Of a stretch of DNA of 64,000 nucleotides, positions 43,369 through 56,345 are shown piece after piece. Source of the DNA: Pseudeuparius sepicola (Eukaryota; Arthropoda; Insecta; Coleoptera; Anthribidae); the NCBI GenBank assembly GCA_963920635.1, contig OY987301.1:54132560-54196559 (forward strand). Reading direction: 5' to 3'. The notes under the pieces were generated by a model that saw only the letters and a program-made list of their open reading frames with translations, was not told the origin of the DNA and ran no database searches. The translations under genes and the position numbers were made by a program. Positions within the stretch are counted from its first letter, which is position 1. Each line of letters begins with the position of its first letter.

Positions 43369-46205
43369 TTATCTAAAAATGCGTATGAAACCATGTGGAA
43401 TAGAATCAAAATCATCGCTGAATTTTCGTTTCTCGGCTCTGGGTCTGTAGATTTTTATTTCTTCTTTAGTTACAACCTGGTGATTATTGACCCGTCTTAT
43501 ATTCTTCGAAATAATGGATAGAGGTTCTGCAGGTTCCTTGGAAGTAACCATTTGTTTCATGTTGTTAAAGTTGATCAGCTTAAGAGCATCGTAGTTCAGT
43601 CTGATACCTTTCACTTTACAAACTGTATAATATGTATGATATTTAGGGCTAAAAACGATGTAACTATAATTCTTGGGCCCCCCTGACGCAAAAGCGATAA
43701 TGTAACTTCCTGAGCCGTAATCTTGGAGTTCATCTGTCATATCTCCGAGAGAGTTTCCTGTTGGAACGTCCCATTCGCCATCTATAGAAATGTAAATGAC
43801 GCTATCTGTATCAGAGTATACAACTCTGTCCCCGAGCTGCTCTAGGTAACTGTAGAGCTTTAAACGAGCTTGAGTAGTAGTGTACGCTGCTAGAACCACG
43901 TTCACGGTGGAGAGTTGGTCAAAACTCTCTAATTTGTATTCCCAGCTGACCATCAATGTGTCTTCGTCTATCTGTAGAATCGTGTTTACGTCAATGGAGG
44001 GGTTGGACATTAACTCCTCTAGCTCGTAAGGTTGTCGTACGATATTTGTTTTTGGCTGGTTTTCCCTCTGGCCAAACTTGCCCCAGAAACTGTTTAGCAT
44101 TAGTTTGGCTAGAGATCTCAACCCCGGATTTTTCACAATTTTACTAAATTCTAGTTGAATGCCCTCGCTCTCTAGGAAGGTTTCTATATATGCATTTTTT
44201 TCTTCCTCTGTTACGCAATCCCTAGGCCAACCAGATGCTTCTTGTTTTATTTTTATAAACGTATCCATCATTTTTGTGAAGAGACCCCAAGCCTCTTTTC
44301 AGGATCATATTGTTCTATATCATACTGCCATAATTCGTAGACTTCTAACAATTGGTACCCCATCTCCAACGCCTTTATTACCTCATCCAATACCCATGTG
44401 CCCGCCAAAGCTCTCTCTTCGACTGAATGGTTACAGTGATCCTGATTTATTGTGATCCCACATGTCCTGCACAATACGAACATTAGTTTATTGTTCATTT
44501 TAAGTGGCAGCACCGGGTGGTAGAGTTTCTGTGGAGGCAGGATTTTGCATTTAATGAGGCCATTTATACTTTTTAAATCGATCTGTTTGCATTCTTCGCC
44601 GACGTAAACTTTAGGATGGCCGACAGGATATATACCATATTTACAAACCCAAGGATATAGAGAACATACATCAACATACTTTATTTTTTCACCTGGCTTA
44701 ACCTGATAGTTTGTTTTGCAGTTTCCAGTGCGGCCACCAGAGAAAGCGTCCCGTGGATCTAGAGCTGTTGCAGTCATCAAAGGGTGGTTTTCAAGGTCTA
44801 TCTTCAGGTCCTTATTTTGTTGTAAAAAATCTGTGAACATGCATTCCCACATTTCCACAACATCGTAACCTCTCTGTCTCAATCTCTCTATCTTATTGAT
44901 TGTTCTTTGCAGGCGTTTATTTAGAGTATCCGAAGGGTCCTCGTGTAAAGGGTCATCTCTTCTACTGGTTATACACGAATGCCCGTGATAATAGCATCCG
45001 TCCGGATCATAATACTGCACATCAGGAAGATGGCCGTCATAGTCTGCATTGATACGTGTATTAAACAAATGGGGAAAGTGACCTTTCTTGAGTTCTGGTC
45101 CTAAATCGAAGGCTTTTGGTAGTGCCATAGGGAAATAATTGATGCTATCTATAAATTTAATGTTACCGATTCCCATTATGATTATATTTGTGCCTCTGGT
45201 AATAAGTTCTATCTTGAGATCTGTATTTTCAAGTGCGTGTTTTAATATGAACTGGTGATCGTACCTTTTTCCATTATGTGCAAGTGCGATAATTTTTTTA
45301 TAAGCTTTTCTAACGCCCAGAACAAAAATTAGGAAAGTTTCGACTGGATTTCTTTTTAAAACTTGCCTCCTTGCGCAGCACTTAGTACATATTGCGACTG
45401 TGTTGTCCATATCGATGCAAACATCACACCTCTGTTGGAAAACACATAGGTTTGGTACATGTATCTTCTCTCCATCGGGCCCTGATTCGTCCTGCCTTGA
45501 CTCAAGGTCATAGAATACAAAAAGTGTGCCCTCTGAGGGTGGACTACGCCCGTCTGGTTTCATGAAACAATAGTGGTCGGAAGGTTGGAATTTAGCACAT
45601 ATTTTACAATAAAACTCCCCACAGACATGTTCTCTTCCTGTAGATATTGTCTTCAAGCAGATATTGCATTTCTTAACATGTTCGCATAAGATTTTGTTAC
45701 TATGATAGTTGGAGGTTTTATGATTATTATAACATTCTAGACCTCTGAACTGACGATGACAGCCATCACAAGTTATTTCCTGCCTAGTCTTCTCACATGG
45801 GGGATTTTGTTGACAACAACGACAAGATGACATACATCTGTGTTCGTTTTTATTATTATACGGCACATGACATGTTTCACAGTAATAACGACAGCAGAAT
45901 GCGGCCTTCAAGTTAGTAATAACATTGAAGTGATCGTCATGATGCAATAAATTAATTTTTAATGGAGTATCGGGAGCCTCAAATAACAGTGTTCGACCTT
46001 TAGACCCGTAAGCGTAAACAGTAATTTTAAAGTCTTTCAGATATGTTTGGAACTTTCTCACTTCTTCCATAGTGGCTCCATTTTCAGGTGTCTGCACCCC
46101 AGCGTCCTTCTCTAATTTGTCTGTTTCAATATCCTGCATCTTCCCGAGATTTATTCTTATTTTCTGAGTGAATGGACTATTGCGGGCGTATGCCATGGCT
46201 ACCAC
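43369..46205 (-). pseudogene. Protein-primed type B DNA polymerase, one frameshift
   Basis: First part (46,205-44,268, 645 codons): Cys/His-rich region (about 100-205), exonuclease motifs FYDLES (231-236) and HNGKRYD (310-316), and polymerase motif A DVCSLYP (512-518). Second part (44,271-43,369, 300 codons): motif B KLMLNSFWGKFG (56-67) and motif C YSDTDS (152-157). This is the polymerase of Polintons/adintoviruses and would replicate a linear genome from a terminal-protein primer. The two parts are separated by one shift in a run of A residues at about 44,271-44,276. The true N-terminus is uncertain; sequence upstream of 46,205 does not look like the family. Confidence 0.88.
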
Positions 46206-46877
46206 TAAAGCTCTTACAAAACGATATATTGCACAATATATTGCACAATATGTTTAACACTATTCTTAATATACAATTCTGGATCATGTACATTATCAGG
46301 AATGTCAGGAAGTTTGAAACAAACGCACCGACGGGCAATTTTGAATTTTCTGTTCGTGCTCGAAGTTTCTTCAACGATTTGAAAAGCCATATTAAAATAA
46401 ATCTTTTATTACAATCGTCTGGGACAGGTGTGGTCCGGTCGGCTGACCCTAATCACTTTTACAGTGTGTGAACCTGTACTTATCTTCAAAGGGCTAACAT
46501 TTAGCGGTGAGATATAACTTTGACTCGACCTTTTACTATCTTATCTTCCATATACTGTTACCTTGTCTATACTAAAAAGAGAAATGCCACTGAAAAACTC
46601 TTTGTTTTAGAAGTAGAGTAATAATTGTTATTTTTTATCTGTTTTGTTATTTATTCATATCATATATGGGTTTGCAATATCAATCTGAATTGAAATTTTT
46701 ACCGTTCTTTTTTTCTTAACTCAGTTTGAATTATTTAGATATTTTGTACTTAATAGTGTTTTTATTATTATTTTATAAAGTCCTCTCACACAAGCCCATA
46801 TCTTTATAGGAGTATTTATAATTATTTCGAGTAGGTATCTATTTATTTACAGATCTATTTTAATAATTAATTGTTCC

Positions 46878-46879
<2 letters not shown>
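46206..46879. other. AT-rich spacer
   Basis: No supported gene. It includes a short tandem atattgcacaat motif near 46,225-46,250 and ends in the TAA tract that precedes R4-like copy 4. Confidence 0.4.

Positions 46880-46909
<30 letters not shown>
46880..46909 (+). repeat. (TAA)n target tract
   Basis: About ten TAA units immediately before R4-like copy 4, the insertion site type known for Dong-like elements. Confidence 0.9.
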
Positions 46910-46910
<1 letters not shown>

Positions 46911-49150
46911 CTACCTGTTACCAAAAGACCAGCGGAATACGGATAACCCTGCCAAGTACCGCCCAATAACCTGCTTGCCTACGCTGTACAAGATAATCAC
47001 ATCTTGCCTTACGCAGCGAATATATGCTCACTGCGAGCGGAACAACATCATTGCAATGCAGCAGAAGGGCTGCTCGAAGGGCGCAATGGAATGCAAAGAG
47101 CAACTCATCATAGACTCTGTCATCTGCAACCAGGCTCATTCCAAGCAACGAAACCTCCACATGGCTTATGTGGACTACAAAAAAGCATTTGATTCCGTAC
47201 CTCACGACTGGCTCACAGGTATCTTAAAGCTGTATAAAATAGATCATCATACAGTTTCCTTTTTAGAACACGTTATGATAACCTGGCGCACTAAGATACA
47301 ACTCAGAACCGCAGACAGTAACATTGAGACCGACACAATCAACATCCGAAGAGGGATTTTCCAAGGAGATTCACTCAGTCCACTGTGGTTCTGCATGGCG
47401 ATGAACCCTCTATCACATCGGTTGAACTCTACAAAATACGGCTTCGCTATCAAAAGCAACAACGCAGAAGCGATCAAGTTGAATCACCTATTATATATGG
47501 ATGATTTAAAACTGATCGCCGCAACCAAAAACCAACTAACGCAAATGCTTAAAATTGTAGAGGAGTTCTCCAGGGACATCGGAATGCTGTTTGGACTGGA
47601 CAAGTGCCGCACCCTTAATATCATCCGGGGAAAGCTCGAACAAAGCGCACACGAGATGCAGGACGGCCAGGAGATCGAAGCAATGAGCAAGGGAGATACA
47701 TACAAGTATCTCGGGATGAAACAAGCTCAAAGGATAGACCATCGAACAATGAAGACCGATTTAACGAATGAATTCATCAAGAGAGTAAGACAAGTAGTGC
47801 GAACTGATCTTAACAGCAGGAATTTGTTTAAGGCCCTGAACACGTATGCGTGCTCTGTACTCAGCTATTCGTTCGGAATAGTGAATTGGACCAACACGGA
47901 CATCAACAACCTGCAACGAAAAGTTAGGACACTACTGACAAAAGCTCATAAACATCATCCCCGTAGCGCCGTAGAAAGAACAACTCTGCCACGTCAACTA
48001 GGAGGAAGAGGATTGGCAGATCTCAGCAAGCAATTGGACCAACAAATATTAAATCTGCGTAATTATTTTTACAGGCAGGCCAACAGCTCCACACTACATA
48101 GGGCTATATGCGGAGCAGACGTCTCAACACCGCTACGTCTGACGGAACACGAGCGTCAAAATCACCACCGAACCGACAACGATAAACTACAGAGGTGGTT
48201 GGGGAAGCCGCTGCACGGGAGGCATCCTAATGAGGTCAACCAGGAACATGTCGACAAGTTAGCGTCGAACTATTGGCTGACCTCGGGAAGAATGTTCCCC
48301 GAGACGGAAGGCTTCTTACTGGCCATACAAGATCAGGTTATACCAACTCGCAACTACCTAAAATTCATTGTAGGAGATGCATCGGTAGTGGATGACAGAT
48401 GCAGATACGGGTGCCCAACTTCAGAAACAATCCAGCACATAACAGGAGGATGTCAGATGTTCGCATCAACGGAATATAAGGAACGACACGATTCGGTTGC
48501 CAAGATCTTGCACCAGGAACTGGCGGAAAAGCTACTGCTTGTGCAGGCAGAGAGGGTCCCATATTACAGCTACACACCGGAGCCTGTTCTTGAGAACAGC
48601 AACTACAAGATGTACTGGGATCGTACAGTTCTGACAGATCAACGAGTTGCCCATAACAGACCGGACCTTATAATAGTTGATAAAATTTCTAGGCAGACAA
48701 CTCTGATTGATGTTGCCATCCCGAACAACAACAACCTGCGTGTGAAGCAAGTCGAGAAGATCGCGAAGTACAGAGATTTAGAAGAACGAATCAGAAGGCA
48801 ATGGGAAATGGAGAACGTCCAGACGATTCCAATCATCATGTCAACAACTGGTGTTATACCAAAAAGTTTGCTGAGAAACATCAAGGAGCTGGGTCTAACT
48901 GATAGTCTTTACAGGTCCATGCAGAAAGCGGTACTACTTGCGACAGCCCGAACCGTCAGGAAATTCATGGGGAATGCGGGATCGTCCAACAACGTTAATG
49001 TCACCTAGGGCCCGATAACATGGCAAGGGTCTCGTCCGAGCCAGATCCTTTTGGTATCCGGGATACCCGGGATCTGAGTGAATGTTCCCCGTAGAGGGAG
49101 TGCGAATGCCTTTTGGCTAAGTCAATAATAATAATAATAATAATAATAAA
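46910..49150 (+). mobile_element. R4/Dong-like element, copy 4 (5'-truncated)
   Basis: Begins in the RT fingers (ctgttaccaaaagac), carries an uninterrupted frame to the stop at 49,008, the 3' UTR and a TAA tail (49,124-49,150). The coding part downstream of the truncation is intact. Confidence 0.92.
46975..49008 (+). CDS. RT and restriction-like endonuclease (copy 4, partial)
   Basis: 677 codons counted from a TTG; the frame is open further upstream to the truncation point, so no native start exists. RT motifs: YVDYKKAFDSVPH, FQGDSLSPLW and YMDD (residues 174-177). A CCHC finger follows (C-x3-C-x7-H-x4-C in CRYGCPTSETIQHITGGC). Then comes a restriction-like endonuclease with RPDLIIVD and LIDVAIP, the spacing of the R2/R4 group. 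The protein nicks its target and primes reverse transcription there. It is the best preserved 3' coding part in the window together with copy 8. Confidence 0.88.
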   Translation: MPTLYKIITSCLTQRIYAHCERNNIIAMQQKGCSKGAMECKEQLIIDSVICNQAHSKQRNLHMAYVDYKKAFDSVPHDWLTGILKLYKIDHHTVSFLEHVMITWRTKIQLRTADSNIETDTINIRRGIFQGDSLSPLWFCMAMNPLSHRLNSTKYGFAIKSNNAEAIKLNHLLYMDDLKLIAATKNQLTQMLKIVEEFSRDIGMLFGLDKCRTLNIIRGKLEQSAHEMQDGQEIEAMSKGDTYKYLGMKQAQRIDHRTMKTDLTNEFIKRVRQVVRTDLNSRNLFKALNTYACSVLSYSFGIVNWTNTDINNLQRKVRTLLTKAHKHHPRSAVERTTLPRQLGGRGLADLSKQLDQQILNLRNYFYRQANSSTLHRAICGADVSTPLRLTEHERQNHHRTDNDKLQRWLGKPLHGRHPNEVNQEHVDKLASNYWLTSGRMFPETEGFLLAIQDQVIPTRNYLKFIVGDASVVDDRCRYGCPTSETIQHITGGCQMFASTEYKERHDSVAKILHQELAEKLLLVQAERVPYYSYTPEPVLENSNYKMYWDRTVLTDQRVAHNRPDLIIVDKISRQTTLIDVAIPNNNNLRVKQVEKIAKYRDLEERIRRQWEMENVQTIPIIMSTTGVIPKSLLRNIKELGLTDSLYRSMQKAVLLATARTVRKFMGNAGSSNNVNVT

Positions 49151-51694
49151 ACCGCAGGGGGGATCTGACTTGTGAGAGAGGAAGATCCACGGGTGTGACA
49201 ATCCCGCGCTCCCCAGTTACGCAGGGATGGGTCTGGCCTGTGAGAGGGGCAGATTCACGGGTGTAACGATCCCGCGATTCCCAGTTACGCATGGAGAGGC
49301 TTGGCCTGTGACAGGGGCAGACCTACGGGTGTGACAATCCCGCGATATCCAGTTACACAGGGATGGGTCTAGCCTGTGAGAGGGTCAGATCCTCGGGTGT
49401 AACGATCCCGTGTTTCACAGTTAACGCAAGGAGAGGTTTGGCCGGTGACAGGGGCAGATCCTCGGGAGTAACGATCCCGCGTTATCCTAGTTGACCCGTA
49501 TGGGTAGCGGGTTAGAATACTCCTATCGTGGCTCCGCGAGTCGTAAAAGGCGACCGAGGGCCGTCACTCCCACGTTACGGGAGAAACCCATGGAATTGAG
49601 ATTAATAGGAGTATTGTCATAGGGCCGCTGCCTGGGAATCGCCAGGGCATGTCTGGAGCCGGCGCTGGGCATGACAGCGAGCGGGACGTCGGTGACAGGG
49701 CGCTGATGAGGCGGGCCCCTGTTGCACAAACAGCTACAGCCCAACAACACGAACATCTACAACATGGGAGCCAAACGAGAACTAGGGTTCCACCCACCGA
49801 AGGTGCTGCGCGGGAACTTCAGCCAGCGTTCACTCAGGCGGGATTACAATGACGACGCATGAAATGGACTGGGTCCATGAGTGAATCGATAATGCGTATT
49901 TTTTACAGGGTGACAAATTTAGGACAAGAGATGATCGGCTACCGACAACAACTGCATGCCGAGTTCTGCAGGGAGTTTCCACACATGCAAGTGTCTGAAC
50001 AAAGAGTGTCAGATCAGTATCGAACTATTCTTAGAAATAACCGAATTCCAGAAACGCGACTTAACGCTATAAAACGGGAAGTTGAGCTAGAGATCCATGG
50101 CGAACACATAGACATAGACAACAACAATGGGGAAATTCAACTGCCTGGACCACAACAAGAAGCCGGGACGGCAGAGCGAACAACTGAGAATCGGGAAATT
50201 CAAGTGCCTGGACCACAACAAAAAGCCGAGACGACGGGACGAACAACTGAGAATCGGGAATCAGTTAACGGAGAACACTTTGAAAGCCTAGACACACAGC
50301 TGAAAAGGGCGGTATTGCGATACGAAGGCACAGACCCACTGAGCAGACCACCGCTACCAAGATTGAACTCTTCCAGGAAGCTTGCAATCATGCTCGATAT
50401 TATGAACACCAGAATTTTACCCAACTATGTTTCAGTAACACCAACATTAGAACATATGCACATGTTAATCTACTGTGCCGCAACGGCCATCATCACTGCA
50501 ATGGGAGCCAAGATCCGGACGGCTCAAGAGTTAAATCGTGCAAGACCAGAACCACGAATGGCTCAATGGGAGATGCGACTAAACCGGAAGATCGAGAGTC
50601 TCCGTAAAGACATAGGACAAGTAACGGAATATATCAGAGGAGTTAGAACTAGAAAGATCCAGAGGGCGGTGCAGGCAATAATGAGCCGCACCCAAATGCA
50701 TTCTCAGCGTGACCCCGCGAACATCACTGCTCAACAATGTCTTGATACATTAAAACAAAAACTTTCTGTTTTCGCAGGGCGTCTGAGGAGATACAAGGCT
50801 AGTAACAACAGGAAACGAGACAACAAACTTTTTGAACGATCAGAAAAAGTTTTCTACCGTACTTTGAATTCTAGCGCCGATGCCACAAATGCGACTTACC
50901 CTACCAGAGAACAGGTCGACGGTTTCTGGAGAAATCAACTTGCCACACCAGGTCCATACAATGTCAGTGCAAGCTGGATCAGTGAAGAACGCGAGATGGG
51001 CCGGAACTATAGCCAGATGCAACATGAGCAATTCACAACCGATGAGGTCTCCAATGTCATAAATAATTCCCACAACTGGAAGGCACCAGGTCCAGATCAT
51101 CTCCAAAATTACTGGATTAAGAAGTTGTGGTGCACGCATGAACAAATAACTGCCTTAATTAATGAAGTCTTGCTCGATCCTCTGAAAATGCCATTGTTTC
51201 TTACACAGGGTGCAACCTACTTGTTGCCAAAAGACCAGCGGAATACGGATAATCCTGCCAAGTACCGCCCAATAACCTGCTTGCCTACGCTGTACAAGAT
51301 AATCACATCTTGCCTTACGCAGCGAATATATGCTCACTGTGAGCGGAACAACATCATGGCAATGCAGCAGAAGGGCCGCGCGAAGGGCGCAATGGGATGC
51401 AAAGAGCAACTCATCATAGACTCTGTCATCTGCAACCAGGCTCATTCCAGGCAACGAAACCTCTACATGGCTTATGTGGACTACAAAAAAGCATTTGATT
51501 CCGTACGTCACGACCGGCTCACAGGTATCTTAAAGCTGTACAAAATAGATCATCATACAGTTTCCTTTTTAGAACACGTTATGACAACCTGGCGCACTAA
51601 GATACAACTCAGAACCGCAAGCAGTAACATCGAGACCGACACAATCAACATCCGAAGAGGGATTTTCCAAGGAGATTCACTCAGTCCACTGTGG
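49151..51694 (+). mobile_element. R4/Dong-like element, copy 5 (3' end missing)
   Basis: Full 5' UTR with five 68 bp repeats, then the N-terminal frame, then RT up to the GDSLSPLW motif, where it changes abruptly into copy 6 without a TAA tract. A TGA at 49,850 splits the N-terminal frame (CGA in copies 3, 7 and 9). Confidence 0.9.
49163..49495 (+). repeat. 5' UTR 68 bp tandem repeats (copy 5)
   Basis: Five units beginning c(c/t)tgtgag and containing cgggtgtgacaatcccg, a short inverted repeat. Copies 7 and 9 have six units. Confidence 0.85.
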
Positions 51695-51712
51695 TGGACT
51701 CCAATGTCATAA
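49859..51712 (+). pseudogene. R4-like ORF, N-terminal and RT part (copy 5)
   Basis: Starts with the Myb-like domain (MKWTGSMSESIMRIFY). It has a 24-residue internal duplication (two EIQ-LPGPQQ-type units at about residues 92-136), then an Arg-rich helical region and RT fingers and palm to FQGDSLSPLW. The last residues come from the junction with copy 6. The preceding 68 codons (49,649-49,852) are the same reading frame before the TGA. Confidence 0.82.
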
Positions 51713-54042
51713 AGAATTCCCACAACTGGAAGGCACCAGGTCCAGATCATCTCCAAAATTACTGGAATAAGAAGTTGTGGTGCATGCATGAACAAATAAC
51801 TGCCTTAATTAATGAAGTCTTGCTCGATCCTCTGAAAATGCCATTGTTTCTTACACAGGGTGCAACCTACTTGTTACCAAAAGACCAGCGGAATACGGAT
51901 AACCCTGCCAAGTACCGCCCAATAACCTGCTTGCCTACGCTGTACAAGATAATCACATCTTGCCTTACGCAGCGAATATATGCTCACTGCGAGCGGAACA
52001 ACATCATTGCAATGCAGCAGAAGGGCTGCTCGAAGGGCGCAATTCCAAGCAACGAAACCTCCACATGGCTTATGTGGACTACAAAATAGCATTTGATTCC
52101 GTACCTCACGACTGGCTCACAGGTATCTTAAAGCTGTATAAAATAGATCATCATACAGTTTCCTTTTTAGAACACGTTATGACAACCTGGCGCACTAAGA
52201 TACAACTCAGAACCGCAGACAGTAACATCGAGACCGACACAATCAACATCCGAAGAGGGATTTTCCAAGGAGACTCACTCAGTCCACTGTGGTTCTGCAT
52301 GGCGATGAACCCTCTATCACATCGGTTGAACTCTACAAAATATGGCTTCGCTATCAAAAGCAACAACGCAGAAGCGATCAAGTTGAATCACCTATTATAT
52401 ATGGATGATTTAAAACTGATCGCAGCAACCAAAAACCAACTAACGCAAATGCTTAAAATTGTAGAGGAGTTCTCCAGGAACATCGGAATGCTGTTTGGAC
52501 TGGACAAGTGCCGCACCCTTAATATCATCCGGGGAAAGCTCGAACAAAGCGCACACGAGATGCAGGACGGCCAGGAGATCGAAGCAATGAGCATGGGAGA
52601 TACATACAAGTATCTCGGGATGAAACAAGCTCAAATTATAGACCATCGAACAATGAAGACTGATTTAACGAATGAATTCATCAAGAGAGTAAGACAAGTA
52701 GTGCGAACTGATCTTAACAGCAGGAATTTGTTTAAGGCCCTGAACACGTATGCGTGCTCTGTACTCAGCTATTCGTTCGGAATAGTGAATTGGACCAACA
52801 CGGACATCAACAACCTGCAACGAAAAGTTAGGACACTACTGACAAAAGCTCATAAACATCATCCCCGTAGCGCCGTAGAAAGAACAACTCTGCCACGTCA
52901 ACTAGGAGGAAGAGGATTGGCAGATCTCAGCAAGCAATTGGACCAACAAATATTCAATCTGCGTAATTATTTCTGCAGGCAGGCCAACAGCTCCACACTA
53001 CATAGGGCTATATGCGGAGCAGACGTCTCAACACCGCTACGTCTGACGGAACACGAGCGTCAAAATCACCACCGAACCGACAACGATAAACTACAGAGGT
53101 GGTTGGGGAAGCCGCTGCACGGAGGCATCCTAATGAGGTTAACCAGGAACATGTCGACAAGTTAGCGTCGTACTATTGGCTGACCTCAGGACGAATGTTC
53201 CCAGAGACAGAAGGCTTCTTACTGGCCATACAAGATCAGGTTATACCAACTCGCAACTACCTAAAATTCATTGTAGGAGATGCATCGGTAGTGGATGACA
53301 GATGCAGATACGGGTGCCCAACTTCAGAAACAATCCAGCACATAACAGGAGGATGTCAGATGTTTGCATCAACGGAATATAAGGAACGAAACGATTCGGT
53401 TGCCAAGATCTTGCACCAGGAACTGGCGGAAAAGCTGCTGCTTGTGCAGACAGAGAGGGTCCCATATTACAACTACACACCTGAGCCTGTTCTTGAGAAC
53501 AGAAACTACAAGATGTACTGGGATCGTACAGTTCTGACTGATCAACGAGTTGCCCATAACAGACCGGACCTTATAATAGTTGATAAAATTTCTAGGAAGA
53601 CAACTCTGATTGATGTGGCCATCCCGAACAACAACAACCTGCGTGTGAAGCAAGTCGAGAAGATCGCGAAGTACAGAGACTTAGAAGAACGAATTAGAAG
53701 GCAATGGGAAATGGAGAACATCCAGACGATTCCAATCATCATGTCAACAACTGGTGTTATACCAAAAAGTTTGCTGAGAAACATCAAGGAGCTGAATCTA
53801 ACTGATAGTCTTTACAGGTCCATGCAGAAAGCGGTACTACTTGCGACAGCCCGAACCGTCAGGAAATTCATGGGGAATGCAGGATCGTCCAACAACATCA
53901 ATGTCACCTAAGGCCCGATTACATGGCAAGGGTCTCGTCCGAGCCAGATCCTTTTGGTATCCGGGATGCCCGGGATCTGAGTGAATGTTCCCCGTAGAGG
54001 GAGTGCGAATGCCTTTTGGCTAAGTCGAGATAATAATAATAT
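51700..54042 (+). mobile_element. R4/Dong-like element, copy 6 (chimeric start)
   Basis: Starts mid-element at tccaatgtcat, fused to copy 5. It has a 52 bp deletion near 52,042 (gggcgcaa joined to ttccaagc), shared with copy 7, and a one-base deletion at about 53,120 (gctgcacggaggc; copies 4, 7 and 8 read cacgggaggc). The coding remainder reaches the stop at 53,911, with a short TAA tail (54,030-54,042). Confidence 0.9.
51960..53911 (+). pseudogene. R4-like RT and endonuclease frames (copy 6)
   Basis: Frame 51,960-53,165 carries the RT palm with YMDD and the thumb; frame 53,099-53,911 carries the CCHC finger and RPD...D endonuclease. The shift between them comes from the base lost at about 53,120. 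The upstream fingers are in a third frame (51,691-52,089) because of the 52 bp deletion. Confidence 0.82.
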
Positions 54043-54057
54043 ATGCGCAGGGGGGTC

Positions 54058-54465
54058 TGACCTGTGAGAGAGGCAGACCCACGGGTGTGACGATCCCGCG
54101 CTCCCCAGTTACGTAGGGATGGGTCTGACCTGTGAGAGAGGCAGATTCACGGGTGTGACGATCCCGCAATTCCCAGTTACGCATGGAGAGGTTTGGCCTG
54201 TGACAGGGGCAGACCTACGGGTGTGACAATCCCGCGATCTCCAGTTGCGCAGAGAGGGGTCTAGCTGGTGACGGGGGCTGATCCTCGGGTGTGACAATCC
54301 CGCGACTCTCAGTTACACAGGGATGGATCTAGCCTGTGAGAGAGGCGGATCTTCGGGTGTAACGATCCCGTGTTTCCCAGTTAACGCAAGGAGGGGTTTG
54401 ACCTGTGAGAGGGGCAGATCCTCGGGTGTAACGATCCCGCGTTATCCTAGTTGACCTGTGTGGGT
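54058..54465 (+). repeat. 5' UTR 68 bp tandem repeats (copy 7)
   Basis: Six units with the same register and unit order as in copy 9. Confidence 0.85.
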
Positions 54466-54554
54466 AGCGGGTTAGAATACTCCTATCGTGGCTCCGCGAG
54501 TCGTAAAAGGCGACCGAGGGCCGTCACTCCCACGTTACGGGAGAAACCCATGGA

Positions 54555-56345
54555 ATGGAGATTAATAGGAGTTTTGTCATAGGGCCGCTGCCTGGGGATC
54601 GCCAGGGCATGTCTGGAGCCGGCGCTGGACATGACAGCGAGCGGGACGTCGGTGACAGGGCGCTGATGAGGCGGGCCCCTGTTGCACAAACAGCTACAGC
54701 CCAACAACAACACGAACATCTACAACATGGGAGCCAAACGAGAACTAGGGTTCCACCCACCGAAGGTGCTGCGCGGGAACTTCAGCCAGCGTTCACAGAG
54801 GCGGGATTACAACGACGACGCATGAAATGGACTGTGTCCATGAATGAATCGATTATGCGTATTTTTTACAGGGTGACAAACTTAGGACAAGAGATGATCG
54901 GCTACCGACAACAACTGCATGCCGAGTTCTGCAGGGAGTTTCCACACATGCAAGTGTCTGAACAAAGAGTGTCAGATCAGTATCGAACTATTCTAAGAAA
55001 TAACCGAATTCCAGAAACGCGACTTAACGCTATCAAACGGGAAGTTGAGCTAGAGATCCACGGCGAATACATAGACATAGATGACAACAACAACAATGGG
55101 GAACTTCAAGCGCCTGGACAACAACTAGAAGCCGAAACGGTAGAACCAACAACCGAGAGTCTGGAATCGGTTAACGAAGAACATTTTGAAGGCTTAAATG
55201 CACATATGAGACAGGCAGTATTGCGATACGAAGGCACAGACCCACTGAGCAGGCCACCGCTACCAAGATTAAATTCTTCCAGGAAACTTGCGATCGTGCT
55301 CGATCTTATGAACACACGAATTTTACCAAACTATGTTTCAGTGACACCAACATTAGAACGTATGCACATGTTAATCTACTGTGCCGCAACGGCAGTCACC
55401 ACTGTAATGGGTGCCAAGATCCGAACGGCCCAAGAGTTGAATCGTGCAAGACCAGAACCACGAATGGCTCAATGGGAAATGCGACTAAATCGGAAGATCG
55501 AGAGTCTCCGTAAAGACATAGGACAAGTGACGGAATATATCAGAGGAGTTAGAACTAGAAGGATCCAGAGGGCGGTGCAGGCAATAATGAGCCGCACCCA
55601 AATGCATTCTCGGCATGACCCCGCGAACATCACTGCTGAACAATGTCTTGACACATTAAAACAAAAACTTTCTGTTTTCGCAGGGCGTCTGAGGAGATAC
55701 AAGGCTAGTAACAACATGAAACGAGACAACAAACTCTTTGAACGATCAGAAAAGGGTTTCTACCGTGCTTTTAATTCTAGCGCCGATGCCACAAATGCGA
55801 GTTACCCTAGCAGAGAACAGGTCGACGGTTTCTGGAGAAATCAACTTGCCACACCAGGTCCATACAATGTCAGTGCAAGCTGGATCAGCGAAGAACGCGA
55901 GATGGGCCGGAACTATAGCCGGATGCAACATGAGCAATTCACAACCGCTGAGGTCTCCGATGTCATCAAGAATTCCCACAGCTGGAAAGCACCAGGTCCA
56001 GATCATCTCCAAAATTATTGGATTAAGAAGTTGTGGTGCACGCATGAACAGATAACTACCTTAATTAATGAAGTCTTGCTCGATCCTCTGAAAATGCCAT
56101 TGTTTCTTACACAGGGTGCAACCTACCTGTTACCAAAAGACCAGCGGAATACGGATAACCCTGCCAAGTACCGCCCAATAACCTGCTTGCCTACGCTGTA
56201 CAAGATAATCACATCTTGCCTTACGCAGCGAATATATGCTCACTGCGAGCGGAACAACATCATTGCAATGCAGCAGAAGGGCTGCTCGAAGGGCGCAATT
56301 CCAAGCAACGAAACCTCCACATGGCTTATGTGGACTACAAAATAG
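54555..56345 (+). pseudogene. R4-like ORF part 1 (copy 7)
   Basis: 596 codons: N-terminal Arg/Gln-rich part, Myb-like domain (MKWTVSMNESIMRIFY), a divergent spacer with one LQAPGQQ-type unit rather than two, helical Arg-rich region and RT fingers. It runs out of frame at the 52 bp deletion. The start could be ATG 54,555 or a later one at 54,609. Confidence 0.82.
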
